Shown here: one piece after another, positions 36,086-44,609 of the stretch
How the letters are laid out: each line of letters begins with the position of its first letter
How positions within the stretch are numbered: the stretch's first letter is position 1
NCBI RefSeq assembly: GCF_041925275.1
Contig: NZ_JBHEUZ010000004.1
Location: 62,001 to 126,000, forward strand
Source of the DNA: Parapedobacter pyrenivorans_A
Lineage (GTDB): Bacteria; Bacteroidota; Bacteroidia; Sphingobacteriales; Sphingobacteriaceae
DNA: 64,000 nucleotides
Reading direction: 5' to 3'
Position numbers and translations under genes: made by a program
Notes under the pieces: generated by a model
What the model saw: the letters and a program-made list of their open reading frames with translations, nothing else
Database searches by the model: none
What the model was told of the DNA's origin: nothing

Positions 36086-36200
36086 AGTAAAAATATCGCA
36101 TAACGGAAAGAGGAATGGCCTTTTTACATCTCTTAGAGGCTATTTAGATAATGGTTTTTTGAATTCAGAAAACGGACAATTGATAAAAAACAGGACAACG

Positions 36201-36383
36201 ATGAAGAAAGTGATATTTATACTGGTAACTTCATTTCTTGCGTTCAGTCATTGCTTTGGGCAGGGATTGAATAACAATTATGAATTTGACAATGAAGATG
36301 TAAAAAACATCTTCAAAATGCAGGGAATTGAAGTATTCAAATTCCCGTTCGAATTAAAAAAAGGCGAATATATATCCTTAAGT
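36201..36383 (+). pseudogene. Small secreted protein, truncated by the 125-bp element
   Basis: From ATG at 36201 a signal peptide is clear (MKKVIFILVTSFLAFSH, ending near CFGQ), followed by about 40 hydrophilic residues (NNNYEFDNEDVKNIFKMQG). The natural frame runs into the 125-bp repeat at 36384 and ends at 36401 inside it. The true C-terminus was probably lost when the element arrived. I recognise no family. Confidence 0.5.
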
Positions 36384-36508
36384 TGGACAAACCACGACTG
36401 ATCGACCCCTTTCTGCCAATTTCGAAACGACCCCATTTGCTGTTGCAGGCCAGATGGTTATGTGGGGAATATAATTCGGTGGAAAGAGGTCAGTACGTAT
36501 GGTTTTTC
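36384..36508 (+). repeat. 125-bp dispersed element, copy 2 (right of PUL)
   Basis: This copy has the same length and orientation as 21843-21967, about 89 percent identical by eye. It interrupts the small secreted-protein gene on its left. Open frames through it (for example an 80-codon one from 36383) are not conserved in copy 1, which has stop codons, so it is non-coding. Confidence 0.85.
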
Positions 36509-36744
36509 CACTTTGTAAAGAACTCCGTGGCGCCTGTCATACCTGTCCCTGATAATGGGACAGGCATGCAGGTCTTTATAGATATTGCGTTTATTTTTAA
36601 TTTTGCAATACCACAAAAGTCGTAATTATTTATAATAATTATAAATAATAATCGGCTGTCTTGCGTTTATGACCTGCCGTTTACAATTTCAGACGGTGAA
36701 AAGAAGGAGAACCCAAAGGATAAACGTAGATTTAACGACGTTGT
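36509..36744. other. Intergenic region with two inverted repeats
   Basis: It contains CCTGTCCC paired with GGGACAGG across 7 bp near 36541-36565 and an AT-rich inverted repeat with 11-bp perfect arms at 36625-36649 (ATTATTTATAA and its complement, 3-bp centre). Neither has a T tail. No gene was seen; the region ahead of the aminotransferase gene probably holds its promoter, but no good TAnnTTTG was found. Confidence 0.5.
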
Positions 36745-37953
36745 ATGGAAGGGGAATTACATAAAGAAGAAGTCAACAGGCTTCGCGCGGAAACCAACGG
36801 ATGCGCCAGGCGGCTCCATTTTAATAATGCGGGTGCCTCACTTCCACCGAATGTGGTGGTGGATACGGTAGTGGATTATCTGCGGGAGGAATCGCTTATC
36901 GGGGGGTACGAAACCGAGACCAAGTATCACGACCGGATCAACCGCGTCTATGAGGGTATTGCCCAATTGATCAATGCGTCGCACGAGGAGATTGCTTTAT
37001 TTGAAAATGCCAGTGCCGCTTGGGGGACCGCCTTCAAGGGCCTTGGTTTTGAGGAAGGTGATGAGATTATTACCAGTGAGATGGAGTATGTGACCAATCT
37101 GATCGGGTTGGTTGATATCCAAAAGGTAGCCAACCTGAAAATCAAGGTGGTTGCCAATGACAACAAAGGTAATTTTTCCGTGGAAGAGCTGGAGAAGGCT
37201 ATCACGGCCCGGACGAAGCTGATCGCTGTCACCCATGTGGCATCATCCGGGGGAAGTGTGCTTCCCGTCGAACAGATCGGGGAAGTTGCGGAAAGGCAGG
37301 GGATACTGTATCTGCTCGATGCCTGCCAAAGCGTGGGGCAAATGCCGCTTGATGTGAAGCAGATTAAATGCGACATGCTATCGGCAACTGGGCGTAAGTA
37401 CCTGCGTGCACCCAGGGGGACAGGTTTCCTATATGTAAGGAAGTCCAGTTTGGAGAGGTTGAAGCCGGTATTGATGGATTTCGTTTCCGCGGGGAATGTC
37501 TCGTTAACGGGTTATACGCTGCGACCGGATGCCCGTCGGTTTGAACTTTACGAAAAGAGCCGTGCCCTTACCCTTGGACTGGGCAGGGCAGTGGAGTATG
37601 CCCTCGATATCGGGATAGACCGCATCTGGGGACGAATCAAGCATCTTTCACAGGTGTTACGGTACCGGCTTTCAGGAACTCCGGGTATAGCGGTCCACGA
37701 TACCGGCGATCGGTTGAGCGGCATTGTCACCTTTTCGGTGGAGGGCATCGAGAGTTCTGTGATTAAAACCGAGCTGGAAATGCGTTGCATCAACGTGTCT
37801 GTGGGCGGTGCGCAGGCCACACCGATATACATGGAAAAGAACGGGATTACGGCAATGGTGCGTGCATCGGTTCATTACTACAACACGGAAGGCGAAATTG
37901 ACCTCTTATGTCGCGAACTTTCTGCTATAATCGACCAACATGGAAGCCGGTAA
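36745..37953 (+). CDS. Class V aminotransferase-fold PLP enzyme
   Basis: A 402-residue member of the class V aminotransferase/cysteine-desulfurase superfamily. FNNAGASLPP is near the N-terminus, LLDACQSVGQMPLDV carries the cofactor-contacting Asp192, and the PLP lysine is Lys218 in SATGRKYLRAPRGTGF. The layout resembles isopenicillin-N-epimerase-like and EgtE-like lyases rather than NifS or SufS, and no mobile active-site cysteine loop is evident. The nitrilase gene overlaps or follows directly, so they probably act in one pathway. Confidence 0.87.
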   Translation: MEGELHKEEVNRLRAETNGCARRLHFNNAGASLPPNVVVDTVVDYLREESLIGGYETETKYHDRINRVYEGIAQLINASHEEIALFENASAAWGTAFKGLGFEEGDEIITSEMEYVTNLIGLVDIQKVANLKIKVVANDNKGNFSVEELEKAITARTKLIAVTHVASSGGSVLPVEQIGEVAERQGILYLLDACQSVGQMPLDVKQIKCDMLSATGRKYLRAPRGTGFLYVRKSSLERLKPVLMDFVSAGNVSLTGYTLRPDARRFELYEKSRALTLGLGRAVEYALDIGIDRIWGRIKHLSQVLRYRLSGTPGIAVHDTGDRLSGIVTFSVEGIESSVIKTELEMRCINVSVGGAQATPIYMEKNGITAMVRASVHYYNTEGEIDLLCRELSAIIDQHGSR

Positions 37954-37960
37954 ACATACT

Positions 37961-38746
37961 ATGAGAATTGCATTGGCTTCGCCACCTATCTGCCCGGAAG
38001 AGGCACAAAGATTCGTGTGGTTGGATCAGCTTACGGAGGCCGCCAAAACCAACGGCGCTACCATCGTTTGTTTTCCAGAATCGTTCCTGCCGGGGTATCC
38101 GGGTATGGGCTATCCGCCGAGCGATAGAATGCCCGTAGCGTTGAGTGAGTCATTGGCCCAGGCACAGGCGATTGCCACCAGGCACCGTATTGCTATCATC
38201 TTGCCCATGGACTGGTTCATCGGCGACCAGGTGTACAACGTAGCGCAGGTCATTTCTGCAGAAGGACAGCTACTGGGCTACCAGGCGAAGGTGCAACTGG
38301 ATCCTTCCGAAGATGAAATATGGAGGCCGGGTGATGTGCGGCAGGTATTCGAAGTTGAAGGATTGGTGTTTGGCATCGCTATCTGCCACGAAGGGTTCCG
38401 CTATCCCGAAACTGTGCGTTGGGCGGCACGGCGGGGTGCAAAAGTGGTTTTCCATCCGCATTTTTCGGGAGGGAATAAGGAGGGTGTCATCCTTCGGGAA
38501 TGGGGCCATAAGGATAATCCCTATTATGAAAAGGCCATGCAAATGCGGGCATTGGAAAATACGATTTATTTTGCCAGCGTGAACTACGCTACCACCTACC
38601 AGGAGTCGGGATCTGCCATCATTGCCCCCGATGGTACGTGCCTCGTCCATCAGCAATATGGCGAACCCGGGATTACGGTCAGTGACATCAACCTGGGGAA
38701 AGCCACCGGATTATTGGCCCACCGCTTCAAGCCGATAGGTCTGTAG
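37961..38746 (+). CDS. Carbon-nitrogen hydrolase (nitrilase superfamily)
   Basis: About 261 residues from MRIALASPP; an upstream ATG at 37940 would overlap the aminotransferase gene by 14 bp. The catalytic triad is visible: Glu40 in CFPESFLPGYPG, Lys110 in YQAKVQLD and Cys142 in IAICHEGF. It would hydrolyse a nitrile or, more likely, an amide to acid and ammonia. It is tightly linked to the PLP enzyme. The substrate cannot be told from sequence. Confidence 0.9.
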   Translation: MRIALASPPICPEEAQRFVWLDQLTEAAKTNGATIVCFPESFLPGYPGMGYPPSDRMPVALSESLAQAQAIATRHRIAIILPMDWFIGDQVYNVAQVISAEGQLLGYQAKVQLDPSEDEIWRPGDVRQVFEVEGLVFGIAICHEGFRYPETVRWAARRGAKVVFHPHFSGGNKEGVILREWGHKDNPYYEKAMQMRALENTIYFASVNYATTYQESGSAIIAPDGTCLVHQQYGEPGITVSDINLGKATGLLAHRFKPIGL

Positions 38747-38824
38747 GCTAGTGATCCCTGTTTTTGTCCCGGCATCCCCCGTCATATGGCCCGATTCACC
38801 TGTACGGAATAACAACCAACATAC

Positions 38825-38832
38825 TATTTTTG
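38825..38832 (+). promoter_or_regulatory. -7 element for the VOC gene
   Basis: TATTTTTG matches TAnnTTTG, 59 nt ahead of the chosen ATG at 38892. Confidence 0.4.
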
Positions 38833-38891
38833 TTAGGCTAATGGTCAATGCCGCTAGGCTTTATTATTCACAAATGTTAACTAACAGCGCA

Positions 38892-39299
38892 ATGAGTCAG
38901 AATCCCAATGCAATCTGCTGGTTCGAAATCTATGTGGACGACATGGAAAGGGCCAAAACTTTCTACAGTGCCGTGTTAGGCATCACCTTCCAGGATATGG
39001 CGGTTCCCGGCGGGGCGAACGATTTCAAAATGTCCTCCTTTCCCGCCGACCCGGATCCGGAAAAAATGGGCGTGGGCGGCGCACTTATACAGATGGCGGG
39101 CGCAAGAACCGGCGGCGGAAACCCCTCCACAAGTACCATCGTCTATTTCCCCTGTATGGACTGTAGCGTGGAGGAAAGCCGGGTGGAAACGGCCGGCGGA
39201 AAAGTGCACAAATCCAAATTCTCCATCGGCGAATACGGGTTCTGTGCCATCTGCCTCGATACCGAAGGGAACACGTTTGGGCTGTATTCCATGCAGTAA
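38892..39299 (+). CDS. VOC-family (glyoxalase-like) protein
   Basis: About 135 residues from MSQNPNAICWFEIYVDD. Earlier in-frame ATGs (38844, 38874) give an odd N-terminus. The two beta-alpha-beta-beta-beta units are clear: WFEIYVDDMERAKTFYSAV and IVYFPCMDCSVEESRVET, and it ends with FGLYSMQ. It may be a dioxygenase, glyoxalase or resistance-type VOC protein; the metal ligands do not settle this. Confidence 0.88.
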   Translation: MSQNPNAICWFEIYVDDMERAKTFYSAVLGITFQDMAVPGGANDFKMSSFPADPDPEKMGVGGALIQMAGARTGGGNPSTSTIVYFPCMDCSVEESRVETAGGKVHKSKFSIGEYGFCAICLDTEGNTFGLYSMQ

Positions 39300-39369
39300 G
39301 ATACGGACAAAGGCGGCGGCGATTTCATCCGGGTAGTAGATTCTCAATCGCATGAGCGATGGTTGCGGT

Positions 39370-40098
39370 CTAATAGCGGAAGCAATATAGCTTCTGGCTA
39401 CCCTTACTGCAAAGCAGGTAACGCTCGCCATCGTCGTACAACGGACCTATGTAGGCCAGCGGGTCACAATCGTGGGGCAGGTTGGCCTGCGTGTGTTCAA
39501 CGTGGTCTGTGTTGCCGGGCGTGCCGTTGCGGCTACGGGCCTGCCGCCGCAGCAGTTTTCCCCGCCCATCGTATGATAAAACTTGCCTGCTGGTAGCAAC
39601 TTCGATGCGGACGGTTCCTTGATTGCTGGTCGCCGTTGCACCTTCCGTAGCCTGTTGCGGAAGCGTGAGCGAGAAACCGGGCAGGGGATCTCCCGCTGTA
39701 TCGATGCGGTAGAGCCGTTCTGCGGTGGTGAAAACCAAACTGTGGTCGGCCAGTTGCGAAATGCTGTCCACAATCGGCCCCGGCAACTGGGCGTTCCATA
39801 GTTTCTGCCCGTCGGGCGAAATGGCATGGAGGATGTGGTAGGCATCCTGTACGAGGATAAAGCGCGTACTATCGCTGTATAGATGTACGGATGGCTTGCC
39901 AATGGCGCCCCCGTTCAGGTCGAACGCCCACAGTGCCCCGTTGTTTGCCTGCGGTTCCGCCGGTTCCGGACCAACTTCCTCGGAAACAGTTTCGTGTAGT
40001 TGTGCCGGTACCTTTTCGTCTAAATTGGAAAAGTAGAAATACGAAACGGCAATGATCGCAACAAATACAACCGATATGACAATGACTAAGTTCCTCAT
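39370..40098 (-). CDS. Membrane-anchored beta-propeller-like protein
   Basis: About 242 residues from MRNLVIVISVVFVA, preferred because a -7 element and -33 element lie directly upstream; a longer frame to 40182 would begin inside them. One membrane anchor opens the protein, then a short linker, then repeats of the PQQ-enzyme type (ILHAISPDGQKLWNAQL, VFTTAERLYRIDTAGD, VLSYDGRGKLLRR). No family function is known. The start region is divergent from the DUF423 gene. Confidence 0.7.
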   Translation of the reverse strand: MRNLVIVISVVFVAIIAVSYFYFSNLDEKVPAQLHETVSEEVGPEPAEPQANNGALWAFDLNGGAIGKPSVHLYSDSTRFILVQDAYHILHAISPDGQKLWNAQLPGPIVDSISQLADHSLVFTTAERLYRIDTAGDPLPGFSLTLPQQATEGATATSNQGTVRIEVATSRQVLSYDGRGKLLRRQARSRNGTPGNTDHVEHTQANLPHDCDPLAYIGPLYDDGERYLLCSKGSQKLYCFRY

Positions 40099-40104
40099 CC
40101 CCCA

Positions 40105-40135
40105 CAAACCTAATACAAAAAGTGCCATTTTCCAA
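40105..40135 (-). promoter_or_regulatory. Promoter of the beta-propeller gene
   Basis: On the minus strand the -7 element TAGGTTTG is at 40105-40112 and TTG at 40133-40135, spaced by 20 nt. It overlaps the start of the divergent DUF423 promoter, so the two may interfere. Confidence 0.55.
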
Positions 40136-40136
40136 T

Positions 40137-40168
40137 CTTGCATATCAACCCAATTATAATTATGTTTG
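40137..40168 (+). promoter_or_regulatory. Promoter of the DUF423 gene (partial 32-bp module)
   Basis: CTTGCATAT with TTG at 40138-40140 is followed after 20 nt by TATGTTTG at 40161-40168. The -33 half equals the conserved module; the downstream half matches less well. Confidence 0.65.
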
Positions 40169-40218
40169 ACAAAATATTGCAATCAGAAGTTGGCTCTGAA
40201 AAAATCACTGACATACCG

Positions 40219-40608
40219 ATGAATAAAAGAATTATTCTCACCGCTTCATTCTTTGGCTTGGCGGCGGTGGTACTGGGTGCCTTTGGTGCACACGGTCTGG
40301 AAGATAAAATCAGCAACGATGACCTCGACGCTTGGAAGACCGCAGTGGATTATCAGTTTTACCATACATTGGCCTTGCTGTTTCTGGCGACCTTTTCGAG
40401 AGCGAAAAACACGTACATCCGGTTTTCCTTTGTTACGTTTACCTTGGGGATTTTGTTGTTTTCGGGCTCGTTGTATGTGCTGAGCACCCGTGTGATCACT
40501 GGTTTTGGGGCTGCTGCCATGCTGGGGCCGGTTACACCGGTGGGGGGGCTTTGCTTCATCTTGGGGTGGGTAGGGTTATTTGTGGCCACCATCAAGAACA
40601 AAGGGTAA
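40219..40608 (+). CDS. DUF423 family small membrane protein
   Basis: About 129 residues from MNKRIILTASFFGLAAV, the usual DUF423 length; a longer frame reaches 40138 but starts inside the promoter. FGAHGLEDKI and WKTAVDYQFYHTLALL are typical, and four membrane segments are visible, ending LGWVGLFVATIKNK. The family is widespread with no firm function. Confidence 0.9.
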   Translation: MNKRIILTASFFGLAAVVLGAFGAHGLEDKISNDDLDAWKTAVDYQFYHTLALLFLATFSRAKNTYIRFSFVTFTLGILLFSGSLYVLSTRVITGFGAAAMLGPVTPVGGLCFILGWVGLFVATIKNKG

Positions 40609-40635
40609 CACACCTGCCGTTTTTTTGAGTTTTGT

Positions 40636-43119
40636 ATGCTGGAGTTTACTGACGGGAAGACAGAAGCACGTGTCACGCTGTTCGTCGAGGTGATATTACC
40701 TTTGGCTATCGCCAAGGCCTACACGTATCGGGTACCGTACGAATGGAATGCCGATGTCGCCGTAGGCAAACGCGTCATCGTGCAGTTTGGCAAAAGCAAA
40801 GTCTATTCCGCCATCGTCAGCCGGGTGGTAGATCGTTCCCCTTCGTTATATGAAGCGAAATACATCCTCGATATACTCGATGACTCACCCATAGTGGCAG
40901 GTGCGCAGCTCCGGTTATGGGATTGGATAGCATCCTATTACCTGTGTACGGTTGGAGAAGTGATGCAAGCCGCCTTGCCGGCCGCACTGAAGCTGGCTAG
41001 CGAAACCCGTATTATCGCTGCGCCCGATGTCGCCGCGGACCGCTCGGAATTGAACGACAAGGAATACCTTATCCTCGATGCGCTGGATGTCTCGCCTGAA
41101 CTTAAGGTGAGCGATATCGTGAAGCTGTTGGGGCAGAAAAGTGTTTTTCCCTTATTGAAGCGGTTGCTCGACAAGGGGTTTATTTTGATTTCCGAAGAGG
41201 TAATGCCGAAATATACACCTAAAATGAAGGTGTTTGTAAGGTTGCATAGCGATTATACCGACAGCATAGGCCGTAAGACGCTGCTCGACTCGCTGGCTAA
41301 GGCACCCAAACAGCAGGACGCCGTGATGGCCTATCTCCAGCTAAGCCGCCAACAGACAGACGTGCCCAAGGCCGACATCATGGAGGCTAGCGGTTGCAGT
41401 TCGGCCATTATTGCCGCATTAGTCGAGAAGGGGGTCTTCCTCACCGAAGAGCGGGCAGTAAGCCGGCTGGCCGGCGAGGATGTGGAGGTGACGGGCGACT
41501 TTGCTTTCAATGAGGCCCAGTTGGCGGCATTCGACGGCATCAACCGGCAGTTTGCCGAAAAGGACGTGGTGTTGCTGCATGGCGTTACCGCCTCGGGAAA
41601 GACGCAGGTGTACATCCGACAGATGGAGGCGGCCGTGGCCCGGGGCCAACACGTCTTATACCTATTGCCCGAGATCGCGCTGACTACGCAGATTACCGAA
41701 CGGCTGCGCAAGCACTTCGGCAACAAGCTGGGGGTATACCACTCGCGTTTCAACGACAATGAGCGGGCCGAAGTATGGCATAAAGTGCTCAACAACGAGT
41801 ACCAGGTTATTGTAGGGGCACGTTCTGCCGTTTTCCTGCCCTTCCAGGCATTGGGGTTGATCGTGGTCGACGAAGAACATGAAACATCTTACAAGCAGTT
41901 CGATCCCGCACCGCGCTACCACGCGCGCGATACGGCGATTTACCTGGGCCACCTACATGGGGCCAAGGTATTGCTGGGTTCGGCGACACCAGCTGTGGAA
42001 AGCTTTTACAATGCCCGTGCGGGTAAGTACGGGCTGGTAACGCTTGCCCAACGCTACGGCGATGCCAAGCTGCCCGAAATCATAACCGTAGATATCAGCG
42101 AGGAGAGCCGTAAAGGCACTATGTTCTCCTATTTCAGCGCCACCCTGCTGCAGGAGATGGAAAAGGCATTGGCGGAAAAGCAGCAGGTAATCCTGTTCCA
42201 GAACAGGCGCGGGCATACACCGTTGTTGCAATGCAAAACCTGCGGCTATATTGCCAAATGCATCCATTGCGACGTGAGCCTTACCTACCATCGGAGCAGT
42301 AGCCAGCTGCATTGCCATTACTGTGGGTTTACGGAAGCACCCTTGCAGGTTTGTCCGGCCTGTGGCTCTACCCATATCGAAAGCAAGGGCTTCGGCACCG
42401 AACGGATAGAAGAAGAATTGGAAACGCTGTTGCCCCACGCGCGCGTTGGCCGCCTCGACCTCGACTCTACCAAGGGTAAATATGGTTTTGAGCGGGTGCT
42501 CACCGCGTTTGACGAGCAGCGGTACGATGTGTTGGTGGGTACGCAAATGGTAGCCAAAGGGCTCGACTTTGGCAAGGTCAGCGTAATCGGTATCATCAAT
42601 GCCGATGGCCTTATCAATTATCCCGATTTCCGCGCCTATGAGCGTGCATTTTCGTTGCTGGCCCAAGTAAGCGGGCGCGCCGGGCGGCGAAACAGCAGTG
42701 GCAAGGTGGTTGTTCAATCCTATGCGCCCAGCCACCGCGTTATCCAGCAGGTGATTGGCAACGACTACGAAGGCATGTTCATGGCCGAGGTGGCGGAGCG
42801 GAAGAACTTCGGCTACCCGCCATTTTTCCGGCTGTTTAAAATCGATGTGAAACACAAGGAACAGCAGGCGGCCCACGAGGGCGCACTCCGCCTGGCAACG
42901 CAATTGCGGGAGGTGCTGGGACATCGGGTGTTCGGCCCGGAGGTGCCGCTTGTTGGGCGCGTGCGCAACTATTATATTTTCGGCATCCTACTCAAAATCG
43001 AGCGCGCAGGTACCAGCATCGCAAAAGTGAAGGAGCAAATCACCGCAGCATTGCTGCGGTTCGAAACCGACAAAGCCAATAGAGGCGTGCGGGTACAGGT
43101 GGATGTAGACCCTTATTGA
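40636..43119 (+). CDS. priA: Primosomal protein N' (replication restart helicase)
   Basis: An 827-residue helicase. LHGVTASGKTQVYIRQ (Walker A) lies near residue 315, VVDEEHETSYKQ is motif II, and the zinc-binding domain is visible in CKTCGYIAKCIHCD and CHYCG...CPACGS. LAQVSGRAGR is near the C-terminal helicase motifs. It reloads the replisome at stalled forks. It starts 27 bp after DUF423. Its 3' end overlaps the convergent outer-membrane protein gene by 7 bp. Confidence 0.96.
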   Translation: MLEFTDGKTEARVTLFVEVILPLAIAKAYTYRVPYEWNADVAVGKRVIVQFGKSKVYSAIVSRVVDRSPSLYEAKYILDILDDSPIVAGAQLRLWDWIASYYLCTVGEVMQAALPAALKLASETRIIAAPDVAADRSELNDKEYLILDALDVSPELKVSDIVKLLGQKSVFPLLKRLLDKGFILISEEVMPKYTPKMKVFVRLHSDYTDSIGRKTLLDSLAKAPKQQDAVMAYLQLSRQQTDVPKADIMEASGCSSAIIAALVEKGVFLTEERAVSRLAGEDVEVTGDFAFNEAQLAAFDGINRQFAEKDVVLLHGVTASGKTQVYIRQMEAAVARGQHVLYLLPEIALTTQITERLRKHFGNKLGVYHSRFNDNERAEVWHKVLNNEYQVIVGARSAVFLPFQALGLIVVDEEHETSYKQFDPAPRYHARDTAIYLGHLHGAKVLLGSATPAVESFYNARAGKYGLVTLAQRYGDAKLPEIITVDISEESRKGTMFSYFSATLLQEMEKALAEKQQVILFQNRRGHTPLLQCKTCGYIAKCIHCDVSLTYHRSSSQLHCHYCGFTEAPLQVCPACGSTHIESKGFGTERIEEELETLLPHARVGRLDLDSTKGKYGFERVLTAFDEQRYDVLVGTQMVAKGLDFGKVSVIGIINADGLINYPDFRAYERAFSLLAQVSGRAGRRNSSGKVVVQSYAPSHRVIQQVIGNDYEGMFMAEVAERKNFGYPPFFRLFKIDVKHKEQQAAHEGALRLATQLREVLGHRVFGPEVPLVGRVRNYYIFGILLKIERAGTSIAKVKEQITAALLRFETDKANRGVRVQVDVDPY

Positions 43120-43853
43120 TTGATCAGCCCGAAGCTATATTGCAACGTAATGGCGGCAACAGGGGCGAAGAAATATTCCCATCGGTACCGCCGCACTTGG
43201 TCGGGCGCGCCGGTAAAGGTGTCGTCGCTGTAGTTATTTACCTTCTGGTAGGTATATGCAATATTGAAATTGGCCTCAATGCCTACTGCGACTCTTGGCA
43301 CCACGTACACTTTTGCACCTACGAAAGGCGAGAATAGCAGCGCGTTTTTTGTGTCTTCGGCAAATACGGTAGCGTTGCCAAACCCACGTGTGTTGAGTTG
43401 CTGGAACATGAAACCCAAATCGCCCCCGAAATAAGGTTGGACACGGGAGTAGTTTACACTTTTTTCAACGCCCACTTTTAGCGCCGTATTGCGGAGTTTG
43501 CCGCTTACCTGTGGCAGGCAACCTTCGCACTCATTGTCAAACGCAATATCGTTTCGGAAATGGGCGGCTTGGAGCCGGTAACTGATTTGGTTGTCGTTTA
43601 TTTTGAATAAAAGGCCGTTCAGATAGGATGTATGGTATTGCTGCTGTCCCGATGACTGGTTGAGCAATTGCGGAAACTGTTCGTATGCGTACGCGCGTAC
43701 GGCGATGGTGTACCAGAAATCGGTGTTGAAATTGTACGTATTGCTTTTCGGGATAATCGGATCGGGATAGTGAACGGTATCGATGTTCGTCACCTGGGCT
43801 GACAATTGCACCGTTCCGAAAAACAGCAGAACAACCAAAAGTAAATACCTCAT
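43113..43853 (-). CDS. Predicted outer-membrane beta-barrel protein
   Basis: A 246-residue protein with a signal peptide (LLLVVLLFFGTVQLSAQ) and alternating amphipathic strands, ending YSFGLINQ, as in small beta-barrels. KVGVEKSVNYSRVQPYFGG and FVGAKVYVVPRVAVGIEAN look like barrel strands. It has no recognised function. It is convergent with priA with a 7-bp overlap. Confidence 0.7.
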   Translation of the reverse strand: MRYLLLVVLLFFGTVQLSAQVTNIDTVHYPDPIIPKSNTYNFNTDFWYTIAVRAYAYEQFPQLLNQSSGQQQYHTSYLNGLLFKINDNQISYRLQAAHFRNDIAFDNECEGCLPQVSGKLRNTALKVGVEKSVNYSRVQPYFGGDLGFMFQQLNTRGFGNATVFAEDTKNALLFSPFVGAKVYVVPRVAVGIEANFNIAYTYQKVNNYSDDTFTGAPDQVRRYRWEYFFAPVAAITLQYSFGLINQ

Positions 43854-43936
43854 TCGTCGTTTCGTTTATACTGGGCGAAAATAATAAATAAAATCGGGTA
43901 TCGATTCACCGCTGCGGTAATCTCGGCTAATCTGTG

Positions 43937-43944
43937 TATTTTTG
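43937..43944 (+). promoter_or_regulatory. -7 element for pcm
   Basis: TATTTTTG fits TAnnTTTG and ends 8 nt before the ATG at 43953. Confidence 0.4.
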
Positions 43945-43952
43945 GGACCATC

Positions 43953-44609
43953 ATGGCATATAAGTTTATTGACAATTACCGTGAGCGCGGTGCACGCAAG
44001 CAGTTGGTGGAGCAGCTCAAGCGGCGAGGAATTGAAGACAAGCGGGTGCTGGCGGCTATTGGCAAAGTGCCCCGGCATTATTTTTTCGACGAAACCTTTT
44101 GGAACCAAGCCTACCGCGATATTGCTTTCCCGATTGGCGATGGTCAGACCATCTCACAGCCTTATACCGTGGCCTACCAAACCGAACTGCTGCATATCGA
44201 ACGTGGTGACCGTGTATTGGAGATCGGTACGGGCTCCGGGTACCAGACCTGTATCCTGTTGGAGCTTGGGGCTGAGGTCTATACGATCGAGCGGCAGCAA
44301 AACCTCTATAACCGTACCATACAAGTATTGCCCTATATGGGTTACAAACCGCACTTCTTTTTGGGCGATGGGTCGAAGGGTGTTCCCAAGCACGCCCCCT
44401 ATGATAAGATATTGGTCACGGCGGGGGCACCGTTTGTACCCGATGTGATGCTGAAACAGCTTCGCATTGGGGGGGTGCTGGTTATTCCGGTGGGCAGTGA
44501 GAAAGAGCAAAAAATGATGACCATCCTTCGGGTGGGTGAACAGGAGTACGAGCGGATAGAGCTGGATACGTTCCGGTTTGTACCGCTGGTAGGAGATAGT
44601 GCGTGGTGA
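43953..44609 (+). CDS. pcm: Protein-L-isoaspartate O-methyltransferase
   Basis: A 218-residue SAM enzyme. VLEIGTGSGYQTCILLEL is motif I, and FPIGDGQTISQPYTVAYQT and YDKILVTAGAP are characteristic of the PCMT family. It repairs isoaspartyl residues in damaged proteins. Its stop overlaps the GTG start of the MutS-like gene. Confidence 0.95.
   Translation: MAYKFIDNYRERGARKQLVEQLKRRGIEDKRVLAAIGKVPRHYFFDETFWNQAYRDIAFPIGDGQTISQPYTVAYQTELLHIERGDRVLEIGTGSGYQTCILLELGAEVYTIERQQNLYNRTIQVLPYMGYKPHFFLGDGSKGVPKHAPYDKILVTAGAPFVPDVMLKQLRIGGVLVIPVGSEKEQKMMTILRVGEQEYERIELDTFRFVPLVGDSAW

Noticed and set aside
36383..36625. An 80-codon frame across copy 2 of the 125-bp element
   Set aside because: Copy 1 has several stop codons in the same frame, so the frame is not conserved as a protein.
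41953..42924. A 323-codon open frame on the minus strand inside priA
   Set aside because: It lies wholly opposite priA, which has all helicase and zinc motifs. The antisense frame reflects the base composition of the codons and has no recognisable domain.
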